NCBI GenBank assembly: GCA_036477795.1
Contig: JAZGDL010000188.1
Span: 1-18,932 of the forward strand
Origin: JAZGDL01 sp036477795
Lineage (GTDB): Bacteria > Planctomycetota > Phycisphaerae > UBA1845
DNA length: 18,932 nucleotides
Direction: 5' to 3'
Position 1 is the stretch's first letter; every line of letters begins with the position of its first letter. Both the position numbers and the translations under genes were made by a program. Shown piece after piece: positions 1 through 7,301 of this stretch. Below the pieces are notes generated by a model, which had not been told where the DNA came from, searched no databases, and saw only the letters and a program-made list of their open reading frames with translations.

Positions 1-471
1 TCTCCCGGTGCTGTTCATCCTGCCACATGGCCTGCACCAGTTGGGGCAACGCCGGCAGGAGCGTGCCATCCACCAGGGTGAGGATGCCCTTGATGTCATC
101 GAAGGAAGTGTTGGGCCCCATAGCCGGCAATCGATCGAGAAGTTCACCGATGATCCCACGGAGCAGATCGGCGTCAAAGACACGTGCCCTTCAGACAATG
201 AGCCCAACGAAGCCCGAGAGCAACCGAGGATACGCTGCACCTTCTTGAGTTCACTGATTTGGTGAATGCCACGTAGACTGCTAACGATGGGATTGAAGAA
301 ATAGAGCAGAATCAGAGCGGTGTACTGGTCGTAGTGGAGCTTTCGGTTGCCGGCCCGGTCGCGGGCGCAGGCGTGATCATGGAGCGACTCCAGAATCGCG
401 TTGAGCAGCTTGAAGTGTTTGAACCCCTGCAGATCCTTCTCTCGGATCTTGGGTTTTCGCGGCGCCGCCAT
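1..471 (-). pseudogene. IS4-type transposase, N-terminal part, frameshifted and cut by window edge
   Basis: Read leftward from the ATG at 471, the first frame gives a protein starting MAAPRKPKIREKD, with a stretch (LHYDQYTALILLYFF, then ISELKKVQRILGCSRASLGSLSE) typical of IS4-family DDE transposases. At about position 188 the reading moves to another frame. Restoring one base gives SLSEAARVFDADLL and continues to FDDIKGILTLVDGTLLPALP, whose VDGT should hold the first catalytic aspartate of the DDE triad. A single-base deletion therefore breaks the gene as read here. A sequencing or assembly error is the main alternative. The rest of the gene, with the other catalytic residues, lies outside the window. 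No slippery sequence suggesting programmed frameshifting was seen. The family call is recognition of sequence style, not a search result. Confidence 0.75.
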
Positions 472-512
472 GGCGCCCAATATGCGCTATAGGCCGCCAA
501 TGCGCAAGTAAA

Positions 513-541
513 GTGTGGCGCGAATAGATTCGGTGTGGCGC
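513..541. repeat. Direct repeat of GTGTGGCGC upstream of the transposase
   Basis: The 9-mer GTGTGGCGC occurs at 513-521 and again at 533-541, 20 bp apart, just upstream of the transposase start at 471. It could be part of the insertion-sequence end or a binding site for its transposase. The other end of the element is outside the window, so a terminal inverted repeat cannot be confirmed. Confidence 0.35.
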
Positions 542-592
542 TATCCTCATGTCACCTCGCATCAGAGGCAAACCCCGTGCCGAACAGTATTG

Positions 593-633
593 GCTGCGTC
601 CCCTTTTCCTCCCTTTTCCTCCCCTTTCCTCCC
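593..633. repeat. Pyrimidine-rich repeat, copy 1 (CCCTTTTCCTC units)
   Basis: GCTGCGTCCCCTTTTCCTC is followed by two further TTTCCTCCC-like units. It starts the same way as the copy at 1131-1173 and resembles the shorter copies at 1301-1316 and 1325-1348. It lies 8 bases beyond the stop codon of the aspartic protease gene. It encodes nothing recognisable. Confidence 0.7.
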
Positions 634-640
634 GCGTAGC

Positions 641-1027
641 TCATTTGAGGTCCAGTCGTTTGACGTGAACGAGCCGGTGCCCAAACGGGTCCACGGCAGC
701 TTGGCTCTGCTCCAGCACGATGTACCCGACCAAAGGTTCGAAGTCGCCGTCTTCCGGCTGCATGTCCACAAAGATGACCTCGCTGAAAACGGGCTCGAAA
801 CCCTCAATCTGAATGCGCACGGGGCCGCACACGGCGCCGTCCACGGACGCCTGGGTGGCCCGCTCGAGCTTGACCTGTCGAACCACCTCCAAATCGCCGA
901 GACGATCCCGCCACGCTGAGGGTAGGATCATATGCGACGCTCCCATGTCCACCAGTGCGTCGCACCGGATCTTCTTCTCACGGTCCGCCGGATTCTCGAT
1001 CTTCACTGATGCCGCAATTCTTCCCAT
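641..1027 (-). CDS. Retropepsin-like (clan AA) aspartic protease
   Basis: A 128-residue protein of the size of a single-domain retropepsin-like aspartic protease, a family that works as a homodimer with one catalytic aspartate per chain. The active-site loop is ALVDMGASHMILP, with D27-M28-G29-A30. Near the C terminus, PLVGYIVLEQ matches the conserved glycine/leucine strand that follows the flap in these proteases. There is no signal peptide or membrane segment. The ATG at 1027 has a GAGG about 8 bases upstream. Oddity: the usual residue after the catalytic aspartate is Thr or Ser, whose hydroxyl supports the dimer active site, and here it is Met. Small proteases of this type often lie in accessory regions with unknown substrates. 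The fold call is fairly secure, the activity less so. Confidence 0.75.
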   Translation of the reverse strand: MGRIAASVKIENPADREKKIRCDALVDMGASHMILPSAWRDRLGDLEVVRQVKLERATQASVDGAVCGPVRIQIEGFEPVFSEVIFVDMQPEDGDFEPLVGYIVLEQSQAAVDPFGHRLVHVKRLDLK

Positions 1028-1130
1028 GGGAGTCGCCTCGAGGATAGGCTACACCTCGGGCCGGCCTGCGTCAAGCAGAAGCGCCTGCTGTTCACAGAAC
1101 GGCGGTCGGCCAGGGGAGCACCGCAAACGA

Positions 1131-1173
1131 GCTGCGTCCCCTTTTCCTCTCCTTTTCCTCTCTGTTCCTCTCC
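1131..1173. repeat. Pyrimidine-rich repeat, copy 2
   Basis: GCTGCGTCCCCTTTTCCTCT continues as TTTTCCTC and GTTCCTC units. It has the same orientation as the copy at 593-633 and shares its first 19 bases. It directly precedes the protease-like remnant at about 1186-1281, as if it marked the break point. Confidence 0.7.
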
Positions 1174-1185
1174 GCCCTGATCGCG

Positions 1186-1281
1186 GCCATCGTCCTGGAG
1201 GACCTTGACTTAGTTGTGGACTGCACTCATCAGACGCTTTCCCCCCGCGATCCCAAGCGGATCATCTCCGAAGTGGAATAG
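1186..1281 (+). pseudogene. C-terminal remnant of a second clan AA aspartic protease
   Basis: The frame ending in TAG at 1279-1281 encodes AIVLEDLDLVVDCTHQTLSP followed by RDPKRIISEVE. This resembles the end of the protease at 641-1027 (GYIVLEQSQAAVDPFGHRLV): both have the I-V-L-E strand and a following V-D. About 32 codons survive. Upstream the frame runs into the pyrimidine repeat, and there is no start codon or active-site loop. I infer a degraded relative on the opposite strand. The resemblance is short and judged by eye, so chance is possible. Confidence 0.5.
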
Positions 1282-1300
1282 CCTGAACCTAAACGTTTCC

Positions 1301-1348
1301 CCGTCCCTTTTCCTGGCAGAACTAGGTTGCTGTCCCCTATTTCCTCCC
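1301..1348. repeat. Pyrimidine-rich repeat, copies 3 and 4
   Basis: CCGTCCCTTTTCCTGG at 1301-1316 and GGTTGCTGTCCCCTATTTCC, continuing CTCC to 1348, are partial relatives of the repeats at 593 and 1131. The second ends two bases before the stop codon of the RDD gene, read leftward. The 1028-1350 interval holds only these repeats and the protease remnant. Confidence 0.55.
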
Positions 1349-1350
1349 AG

Positions 1351-2466
1351 TCAGGCGGGAACCTTGCGTTTCGCTCGTGAGCCGCACCGCGTGCACCGCC
1401 AGTCAGTGAAGAAAGCCCAGCACAAGAGCCAAACGGGCACCCAGTACCCGACGGTAAGAAGGACCACGATTAAGTGGAAGGCGTGGTTCAGGGGCTTGTT
1501 CCGGACCAACACTTGCTCCTGACAACGTGGACAATACCCTGGTCCCTCGCGCGGCATTGGTGGGAGACCACCGCGACCCACTACGAGAGTACCCGCCAAC
1601 ATATCATGAAGTGCCTCCCTCTCGCGTGTAACAGCCACGATCAAGTAACCGAGTCCGAATGTTGCAACAGAGAGAAACTCCGCCAAATTCCGTCCCCCGG
1701 CCCTGCAGAATGAAATGCGTTGTCCTCCTTTATCAACAACGTAGATTCCAAGAGCTCGTTTGCCGATGGTCGCTTGCCAGTTCGAACTCTCCAATACACC
1801 GTGGTATAACCAGACAACGCTTCCCCAAACTAGATTCGCAGCAAAGATGCCGTAGACGTCGACATTACCCCGCAACAGTAAGAACAGCACGACAAACCCA
1901 GGCAACAGAACCAACCCGTCTATCCACTGGGCGGCAGCCCTTCTCCAGAACCCAACAGGATTGAGCGTCCATTCTGGCGGTGTCGGAGGACGATGACCTG
2001 CCGTGCGGAACAACAGCCACGCCGTGAAGCCAAGAGCAGGTGCCCCCACTACTGACAACGAACGCAGCACCCCCAACGCGGGGAATTCATCTGGCCTGGC
2101 GTTATAGTCGCTATAAACGATTGCAAATATGATGAGTATGAAAACATGGCTGACGATTGTTAAGGTAGACGCAACGGTGCGAAGGCGGCGTTGACGGTCC
2201 TCGCGACCTTTTGGATGCAAAAGGTCGTCCGAAGACAGGTGCGGAGCTGCAGGGTCGTCCTCTGCCCCGTCTTCGACAGTCGCGGCTCCCGGAGTCTTCA
2301 TACATACATCGCTCGCGCCCGATCCCGCACGAGTAGTATCGACAGCCCTGTTCTGGCTGGAGATTACTAGGATATGACCACACCCCGGGCACTTCGCGCG
2401 CTTTCCGGCATGCTCGCTCTTCGCACGGAATCGTTTACCGCATTGGCATGCGACAATGATTGACAT
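1351..2466 (-). CDS. RDD-family membrane protein with N- and C-terminal zinc ribbons
   Basis: A protein of 371 residues from the chosen start. The N terminus has C7-x-C9 and C26-x2-C29 (CQCGKRF...CPGCG), a short zinc ribbon common at the start of planctomycete proteins. A low-complexity acidic linker and two hydrophobic segments follow. The RDD domain then opens at GFWRRAAAQWIDGLVLLPGF and includes IGKRALGIYVVD and REALHDMLAGTLVVG. A second Cys pair set (YCPRCQEQ and WRCTRCGS) brackets a final membrane segment. RDD proteins are integral membrane proteins of mostly unknown or transport-related role. I chose the ATG at 2466 because the zinc ribbon begins right after it and GGAACG lies upstream; an in-frame ATG at 2484 would add six residues. 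The glycosidase gene ends at 2492, so co-transcription is likely. Confidence 0.8.
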   Translation of the reverse strand: MSIIVACQCGKRFRAKSEHAGKRAKCPGCGHILVISSQNRAVDTTRAGSGASDVCMKTPGAATVEDGAEDDPAAPHLSSDDLLHPKGREDRQRRLRTVASTLTIVSHVFILIIFAIVYSDYNARPDEFPALGVLRSLSVVGAPALGFTAWLLFRTAGHRPPTPPEWTLNPVGFWRRAAAQWIDGLVLLPGFVVLFLLLRGNVDVYGIFAANLVWGSVVWLYHGVLESSNWQATIGKRALGIYVVDKGGQRISFCRAGGRNLAEFLSVATFGLGYLIVAVTREREALHDMLAGTLVVGRGGLPPMPREGPGYCPRCQEQVLVRNKPLNHAFHLIVVLLTVGYWVPVWLLCWAFFTDWRCTRCGSRAKRKVPA

Positions 2467-2491
2467 GCTACGTTCCGTTGGCATGGTGCCA

Positions 2492-3883
2492 CTAACGACT
2501 CTCGACCTTCATGACATCTACGGCGCTCTTGGAGTGATAAGCGTCTAAGTCCGCATCATAGTGCCACAGCCCCCAGTGGGCACCGATCGGACCTTCTGGT
2601 TCGGACTTCCAAGGCTGGTCAACGGTTTCGCCCCAGCAAAAGTTTACGCCCGCGTCCAACATTCCCTCGAAGAAGGCGACTTGGGCATCTTCCGCTGAAT
2701 CCTCTCCAATCTCGGCCGGCCACCAGGCCTCATGCATGACGATCTGCCGATCTCCCCGCGAAGAGAAAGGTTCTGCACCAATTGTAGCGGTAAGCCAGTT
2801 CACGCCATCGACCGGGCTCAGTTTGCTCGGATCGTCCTGGGGTGAGCCACCCAAAGCCCAATACGCATGGAGGTTAGGAAACACAAAATCCGTCAGGTTC
2901 TCGTCGGAAACGAGATGTGGATACTGCTCGTAGGTATCCTTCCCCTCGGCCGTGGTCACTATCTTGTCCGGATAGTCTGCCTTCATGGCACGCAGCTCCC
3001 GTTCCAGGTCCGCGACCGTATAGCGCGGCTGGTTCCACTCGTCGGAATCCAACAGCCCCTCATTGCCGATGATAATGCCGTCGATGCAGGAGTTGTTGTC
3101 ATCGATAGCAGCCTTCTCCTGTTCGAGGGTGCTGTCGGTTTGCCCGTTGTCGACGCCGTTTGTCCACCAGTAAACTCCGGCCAGCACCCATTCAAAGCCC
3201 ATTCCCTTGGCGATGCACGGCGCGCGCTGAACACCGTTCATCATCTCGTAGGTTACAAGGCCGCGAGCCCCTGAATCGAAGAGCATCTGTAATTCGCGGC
3301 GGATTTGTTCCTCTGGAACAGACTCGCCAGCTTCGTCGCGTGCCGGTGAATAAAGGTGCCAATACGTGTGGCTCGCCAGTGCATCGAGCACGGGCGGCGG
3401 GTCGGGTTCGTCATTACAGCGGACGGTGAGACTTTCCGCGTCGCTAACAGCCAGGAGCCACGAAAGGTCCTGCTCAGACAGGGAAGGGAGCGGGTCCAGG
3501 GAAGGACTCCCCATGAGTTGATTATTCACGACGATCGCGTAGATCTCCAGGACGTCCGCCGCTTGCGGCGGGAAACCTGCGCTTCCAGCTTGGGCCTGCG
3601 CCGTCCAGAGCGTCTCATTGACGCTCTTCTCGCCGAATTGGAGAAAGTACCTTGGAGCCAAATCGTCTACAGGCCGGACAACCAGGAACAGCTCCTCGTT
3701 CTCATTTAGCACCCGCGCGATAGTCCCTTCGACGTTGAACAAACACTCTGAATCGCATGCGCACTCAAGGGGTTCCACGGTGAGGATGTACGGGATGGGT
3801 CGGACGATCGGACAGCCAAACGTGCTGGAAAGGACGATAGCTGAAAACGTGACCAGAAGAGCAAAACAACTCTTGCGCAACAT
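2492..3883 (-). CDS. Exported glycoside hydrolase, GH17-like
   Basis: A protein of 463 residues. The start at 3883 is set by GGGAGG eight bases upstream; the open frame continues to 3943 but without such a site. The N terminus MLRKSCFALLVTFSAIVLSS followed by TFGC is a signal peptide, possibly a lipoprotein one although TFGC is a poor lipobox. Residues about 30-150 form an all-beta-looking region rich in acidic residues. The catalytic-looking part has DGIIIGNEGLL with E275 as candidate acid/base and IVMHEAWWPAE with E385 as candidate nucleophile. The latter resembles the GH17 signature around SE-x-GWP. A tail with FCWGETVDQPW and HWGLWHYD fits a sugar-binding cleft. GH17 enzymes cleave beta-1,3-glucans. 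The fold could also be a related TIM-barrel family, so the substrate is uncertain. Confidence 0.65.
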   Translation of the reverse strand: MLRKSCFALLVTFSAIVLSSTFGCPIVRPIPYILTVEPLECACDSECLFNVEGTIARVLNENEELFLVVRPVDDLAPRYFLQFGEKSVNETLWTAQAQAGSAGFPPQAADVLEIYAIVVNNQLMGSPSLDPLPSLSEQDLSWLLAVSDAESLTVRCNDEPDPPPVLDALASHTYWHLYSPARDEAGESVPEEQIRRELQMLFDSGARGLVTYEMMNGVQRAPCIAKGMGFEWVLAGVYWWTNGVDNGQTDSTLEQEKAAIDDNNSCIDGIIIGNEGLLDSDEWNQPRYTVADLERELRAMKADYPDKIVTTAEGKDTYEQYPHLVSDENLTDFVFPNLHAYWALGGSPQDDPSKLSPVDGVNWLTATIGAEPFSSRGDRQIVMHEAWWPAEIGEDSAEDAQVAFFEGMLDAGVNFCWGETVDQPWKSEPEGPIGAHWGLWHYDADLDAYHSKSAVDVMKVESR

Positions 3884-3890
3884 GATTGGA

Positions 3891-3896
3891 CCTCCC
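3891..3896 (-). promoter_or_regulatory. Ribosome binding site deciding the glycosidase start
   Basis: Read leftward, GGGAGG is followed by seven bases (TCCAATC) and then ATG at 3883. This supports the internal ATG and removes 20 residues from the longest possible reading. The 3884-4152 interval otherwise holds no gene or clear repeat and presumably carries the promoter, for which I saw no convincing -35/-10 pair. Confidence 0.7.
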
Positions 3897-4152
3897 GGTG
3901 AATTAGCACGAGTGTGCTGCAATACCCACCGCGTAGCGGGCACCTCATAATTGTGTCATTGCTAGAGTAGCGCAGTGATTCGCGGCGGTTCTCGCCCGTG
4001 CCTGCCGTCCGATCGATGCCGACCACCAAGCCATCGCGCCCGCCAAGGCTGCCTTCTCAACGCGGTGCCGTGATTGTAGGACATCCGCCAGGGGTGCGTC
4101 AAGCAGCGATCACAAGCGCCGGCCTTGTTCGAAATGGTCCGCACGGCGGACC

Positions 4153-4917
4153 CTACAGGTTCAGACCCTGCTCGCGAATGAAGCGGCCCAGATCACTGCG
4201 TATCCTGATGGCGGCTAGGCGTTTGCAAAGTATCTTGCTCCAACGCGGCTCCCGCGGGTGTATGTCCTGGGTTTCGAAGAAGGCTGCCAGGATGGAGTCG
4301 TAGGCTTTTATGGATCGCGTCAGGTCCGCGTCGCTGCGGTACTGCTCACGATGCCAGACGGCGTCCAGCGGCAGACGCGGCTTGGGTTCGTTCTGCTCCG
4401 CCGGCCAGCCCAGGCACATGCCGGCTACCGGGAAGACATGCATGGGCAGACCGAGCAATTCTCGCACCTGGTAGGGGTTGTTGCGCAGCGCACCGATCAT
4501 GCATACGCCCAGCCCGACCGACTCCGCCGCTACGGCTACGTTCTCCATGACCAGGGCGGTGTCAACCAGAGCAAGAACCAGCGCTTCGGCCAGGGCCAGC
4601 TCGTCGTGGCTGACGTCGTGTATTTGCGTGCAAAGCACGTAGCGATGCAGGTCGGCACAGAAGGCCAGGAAGACGGCGGACCGCTGTATTTGACTCTGAT
4701 CGGCGCAGAGCTGGGTGATCCGTTTCTTGCGCTCCGGCTCGGTGATGGAGATGATGGTGTAAGCCTGCATGTTGCTGGAGGTGGAGGCCCGGGTGCCGGC
4801 TTCGATGAGCGATTCGAGCAGGTCATGGTTGATGGGCTCGTCGGTGAAGCGGCGGACCGACGTGTGTGTCAGCATCACGTCGATGGTGGATCGATACTGG
4901 ATCTTGTCGTTGATCAT
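4153..4917 (-). CDS. Nitroreductase family protein, NfsA/flavin reductase type
   Basis: A 254-residue protein of usual length for the NfsA/Frp branch of FMN-dependent nitroreductases, which transfer electrons from NAD(P)H to nitro compounds, quinones or flavins in the cytoplasm. Visible marks are the N-terminal FMN-phosphate segment HTSVRRFTDEPI, the RASTSSNMQAYTII stretch, AVFLAFCADLHRY, and the second-half block SVGLGVCMIGALRNNPYQV, followed by the GLPMHVFPVAGMCLGWPAE strand. The ATG at 4917 has AAGGGG a few bases upstream. The C-terminal 50 residues (DSILAAFFETQDI onward) resemble the tail of NfsA-like enzymes. Native substrate cannot be told from sequence. A MITE-like repeat lies just upstream, between this gene and metG. 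Confidence 0.85.
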   Translation of the reverse strand: MINDKIQYRSTIDVMLTHTSVRRFTDEPINHDLLESLIEAGTRASTSSNMQAYTIISITEPERKKRITQLCADQSQIQRSAVFLAFCADLHRYVLCTQIHDVSHDELALAEALVLALVDTALVMENVAVAAESVGLGVCMIGALRNNPYQVRELLGLPMHVFPVAGMCLGWPAEQNEPKPRLPLDAVWHREQYRSDADLTRSIKAYDSILAAFFETQDIHPREPRWSKILCKRLAAIRIRSDLGRFIREQGLNL

Positions 4918-4936
4918 GGGCCCCTTAGTCCGGATT

Positions 4937-5109
4937 ATTCATACCGCAGAGACCGCGGAGAGCGCAGAGTAGAGTATTGTATAGCAAGAAGTTATGCCTG
5001 AATTCCAGCTCGTCTAGTTCTGACAGTGTGTATATCATTCGTTCAACGCTGACTTCGCTAACCCTTTGTCTATCACCTCTCTGCGATCTCTGCGTGCTCC
5101 GCGGTGAAT
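4937..5109. mobile_element. MITE-like element with CGCAGAG-rich terminal inverted repeats
   Basis: The left end reads ATTCATACCGCAGAGACCGC and continues GGAGAGCGCAGAG. The right end, reverse-complemented from 5109, reads ATTCACCGCGGAGCACGCAG and continues AGATCGCAGAGAG. The roughly 33-bp ends match imperfectly and enclose about 105 bp with no open frame. Similar CCGCAGAG...CGCAGAG repeats are widespread in environmental bacterial genomes. The element fills nearly all of the 204 bp between the metG stop and the nitroreductase start, so it must hold or displace the nitroreductase promoter. No target-site duplication was identified. Confidence 0.65.
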
Positions 5110-5121
5110 GATCCCGGTTGG

Positions 5122-7041
5122 TCAGTCTCCAAACAGCTCTTGGGGGTCGAGCTTTTTGAACAGAAGCCGGGCTGCACCCAGCGGGGCGCCGTCGGGCAGA
5201 GGGTTGGTGGCGGAGGACCATAGCAGAGCAGACCCCGCTGACGATTGCGGATTGACGATTGACGATTGACGATTGACGATTGACGATTGACGATTGACGA
5301 TTGACGATTGACGATTGACGATTGCGGATTGCGGATTGACGATTGAGGATTCCCCTTCGTCCCTCCGTCCCTTCGTCCCTTCGTCCCTTCCTTCCCCATT
5401 GGGATGGGAAGACCCGTCGCCGGCGCTCTGGGCTCTGTCCAGGTGGAGCATCTGTAGACACTTTTGGGCGCTGGCTGGTAGAAACGGGGCCATCAACGTG
5501 GTGAGCGTGCGCACCGTCTGAAGGCACACGTTGATCGCTCGTCCGCAGGCTTCCATGTCGGTTTTGCGGCTTCTGAATGGTGCGGTGGTGTCGAAATAGA
5601 CGTTGGCATCCCGGGCCAACTGCATCACGCCGCTCAAACCGGCTTTGAACCGGCAACGCTCCAGATCATCGCCGATGGCTGCCACGGCGGATTCCGCCCG
5701 TTTGATCTGCTCGTCGTCGACAGCTTGGCGCGTGCCGGCCGGCGGCACTTTGCCGTCGAAATACTTGTGGGCGAAGGTCATCGTTCTGTTGACGAAATTG
5801 CCCAGAGCGTTGAGCAGCTCGGTGTTGTTACGGTTGATGAAATCGTCAAAATCGAACGCGGTCCGCTGGGTTTCCGGGGCGTTGGCGGTGAGGTAGTAGC
5901 GCAGCGGGTCGGGGTCGAAGGTCTCGAGGTAATCCTCGATCCACACGGCTGTACCGCGGCTCTTGCTGATTTTCTCCTCCTCCTTGCCGGGGAACTTGAT
6001 GTTCAAGAAGGCGTTGGCTACCACGTTGTCGGCAAGTTGGTATTCGCCGGCCTCGCCCTGGATGACATCGCTGTCATGGGTGGCCAGCATCATGGCTGGG
6101 AAGGTCAGAGCGTGAAAGACGGTGTTGTCTTCGCCGATGAAGTGGATCACTTTGCACTCCGGCGATTTCCACCACGCTTCATAGGCCTGCCATCCTTCGC
6201 CGCGCAGCTCACATAGCTTGGCGGTGAAGGAGATGTAGCCGATGGGAGCGTCGAACCAGACATAGAGCACTTTCTCCCGGGCGTCGGGGTCGTCCAGCGG
6301 CACGGGCACGCCCCAGGAGAGGTCTCGGGTCATGGCCCGCTCGGGCAGCTTCTCCTGCAACTGGCCCAGCGCGAAGTTGACCACCGTCGGCCGCCAGGCG
6401 TCGCGCTTGGACGTCAGCCACGTCGCAAGCCGTTCCTGCAGTTGGTCCAGCCTGAGGTACCAGTGAATCGTTTGGCGCGGTTCGGGACGCGTATCGGTCA
6501 TGGTGCTGACCGGATCGATCAGGTCCAGGGCGTCCAGACTCTTGCCGCAACCTTCGCACTGGTCGCCGAACGCGTTGGAGCTGCCGCAGTGGGGACAGGT
6601 GCCCTTCACAAAGCGGTCGGGCAGGAACTGTTCCGCCTTGGTGTCGTAAAGCTGCATGGTCTCTTTCTTGGTGAAGAAGCCTTTGGCGTGGATCTTCAGG
6701 AAGAAATCCCGGCAGATCTTTTCGTGCAGCTCGACGCATTCCGGCTGATGGGTGCCGCCGTAGATGTCGAATTCAATGCCCAAGCCGGCGAAGCTCCGGC
6801 GTTGGGAGGCGTTGTAGTAGGCGGTGAGCTCTTCGACGCTTTTGCCCTGCTCGCGGGCGGTCTTGACGGCTGCCACCCCGTTGTCGTCGCTGCCGCAGAT
6901 AAACCGGACTTCCGCGCCGGTGGCCCGCAGATAGCGCACGTAGATGTCCGCGGGCAGATAGGCCCCGGCGATATTGCCTACGTGCAGTCGCCCGTTGGAG
7001 TACGGTAGTGCAGCGGTAATCAGGAATTTGCGTGTCGACAT
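5122..7041 (-). CDS. metG: Methionyl-tRNA synthetase with repeat-encoded insert
   Basis: A 639-residue class I aminoacyl-tRNA synthetase that charges tRNA-Met. Signatures seen: FLITAALPYSNGRLHVGN (HIGH-type motif as HVGN), ICGSDDNG, a zinc knuckle with C149, C152, C162 and C165 (CPHCG...CEGCG), FDAPIGYISF, FIGEDNTVFHALTFPAMML, and KISKS at 357-361. The chain ends in GAARLLFKKLDPQELFGD, so it lacks the C-terminal EMAP/Trbp111-like dimer and tRNA-binding domain found in some MetRS. Residues about 551-601, just before this last conserved strand, come from short tandem repeats and read RRDEGE then NRQSSIV repeats. I chose the ATG at 7041 because conserved sequence begins there; a GTG at 7086 would add 15 residues. 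No strong ribosome binding site is seen. Confidence 0.95.
   Translation of the reverse strand: MSTRKFLITAALPYSNGRLHVGNIAGAYLPADIYVRYLRATGAEVRFICGSDDNGVAAVKTAREQGKSVEELTAYYNASQRRSFAGLGIEFDIYGGTHQPECVELHEKICRDFFLKIHAKGFFTKKETMQLYDTKAEQFLPDRFVKGTCPHCGSSNAFGDQCEGCGKSLDALDLIDPVSTMTDTRPEPRQTIHWYLRLDQLQERLATWLTSKRDAWRPTVVNFALGQLQEKLPERAMTRDLSWGVPVPLDDPDAREKVLYVWFDAPIGYISFTAKLCELRGEGWQAYEAWWKSPECKVIHFIGEDNTVFHALTFPAMMLATHDSDVIQGEAGEYQLADNVVANAFLNIKFPGKEEEKISKSRGTAVWIEDYLETFDPDPLRYYLTANAPETQRTAFDFDDFINRNNTELLNALGNFVNRTMTFAHKYFDGKVPPAGTRQAVDDEQIKRAESAVAAIGDDLERCRFKAGLSGVMQLARDANVYFDTTAPFRSRKTDMEACGRAINVCLQTVRTLTTLMAPFLPASAQKCLQMLHLDRAQSAGDGSSHPNGEGRDEGTKGRRDEGESSIVNPQSAIVNRQSSIVNRQSSIVNRQSSIVNPQSSAGSALLWSSATNPLPDGAPLGAARLLFKKLDPQELFGD
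5241..5352. repeat. Heptanucleotide tandem array ACGATTG x16 inside metG
   Basis: Sixteen consecutive 7-bp units run without interruption. Twelve are ACGATTG, three are CGGATTG (5248, 5325, 5332), and the last is AGGATTC. Three units equal 21 bp, so on the metG strand the array encodes a 7-residue repeat, NRQSSIV. Strand slippage would add or remove 7 bp, which breaks frame unless three units change together. Confidence 0.95.
5353..5392. repeat. Octanucleotide tandem array CCCTTCGT x5 inside metG
   Basis: Five 8-bp units (CCCTTCGT, one CCCTCCGT, the last CCCTTCCT) directly abut the heptamer array. On the metG strand they encode a Gly/Arg/Lys/Glu/Asp-rich stretch (GRDEGTKGRRDEGE). Confidence 0.9.
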
Positions 7042-7196
7042 CGCCAATCTTGTCCGAGTGAATACGCCTGCCAACCAGGCCTGCACCTATTTCCCATCGG
7101 CATTCTAGCGGTGCGGGCTGACACCTCAACCGATTGAATCCGGAGTGCACATCGAGGTACGGGAATCGTATGGGATCGTCGGGCCTACAACTGGCG

Positions 7197-7299
7197 GGGT
7201 GGCCCACCTCCTTTGGAGGTGGGGGAGCCGATGATCGTGGGGCGGTTCATCTCAGCGTATATCATCGCGTCCCCCATGTCCAGAGGACATGGGCCACCC
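7197..7299. repeat. Palindromic element, GGGTGGCCCA family, copy 1
   Basis: The ends are GGGTGGCCCA (7197-7206) and its exact reverse complement TGGGCCACCC (7290-7299). Inside each end is a hairpin: CCACCTCC...GGAGGTGG at 7204-7222, and CCCATGTCC...GGACATGGG at 7273-7293. The middle has no open frame. A relative lies at 16182-16263. It sits in the divergent metG-ligA interval (7042-7435), whose first 150 bp next to metG show no recognisable feature. Confidence 0.85.
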
Positions 7300-7301
7300 G
7301 T

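Noticed and set aside
2484..3943. Upstream starts at 2484 for the RDD gene and 3943 for the glycosidase gene
   Set aside because: Ribosome binding sites and the positions of the zinc ribbon and signal peptide favour the internal ATGs at 2466 and 3883.
4258..5001. 247-codon open frame on the plus strand opposite the nitroreductase gene
   Set aside because: It mirrors the conserved nitroreductase frame, and its end runs into the MITE-like repeat. Composition is that of a shadow frame.
5241..5392. CRISPR array
   Set aside because: The repeats are 7 and 8 bp long and contiguous, with no spacers and no cas genes in the window.
4925..5656. 243-codon minus-strand frame covering the MITE-like element and the tandem repeats
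   Set aside because: It overlaps metG out of frame and consists largely of translated repeats.
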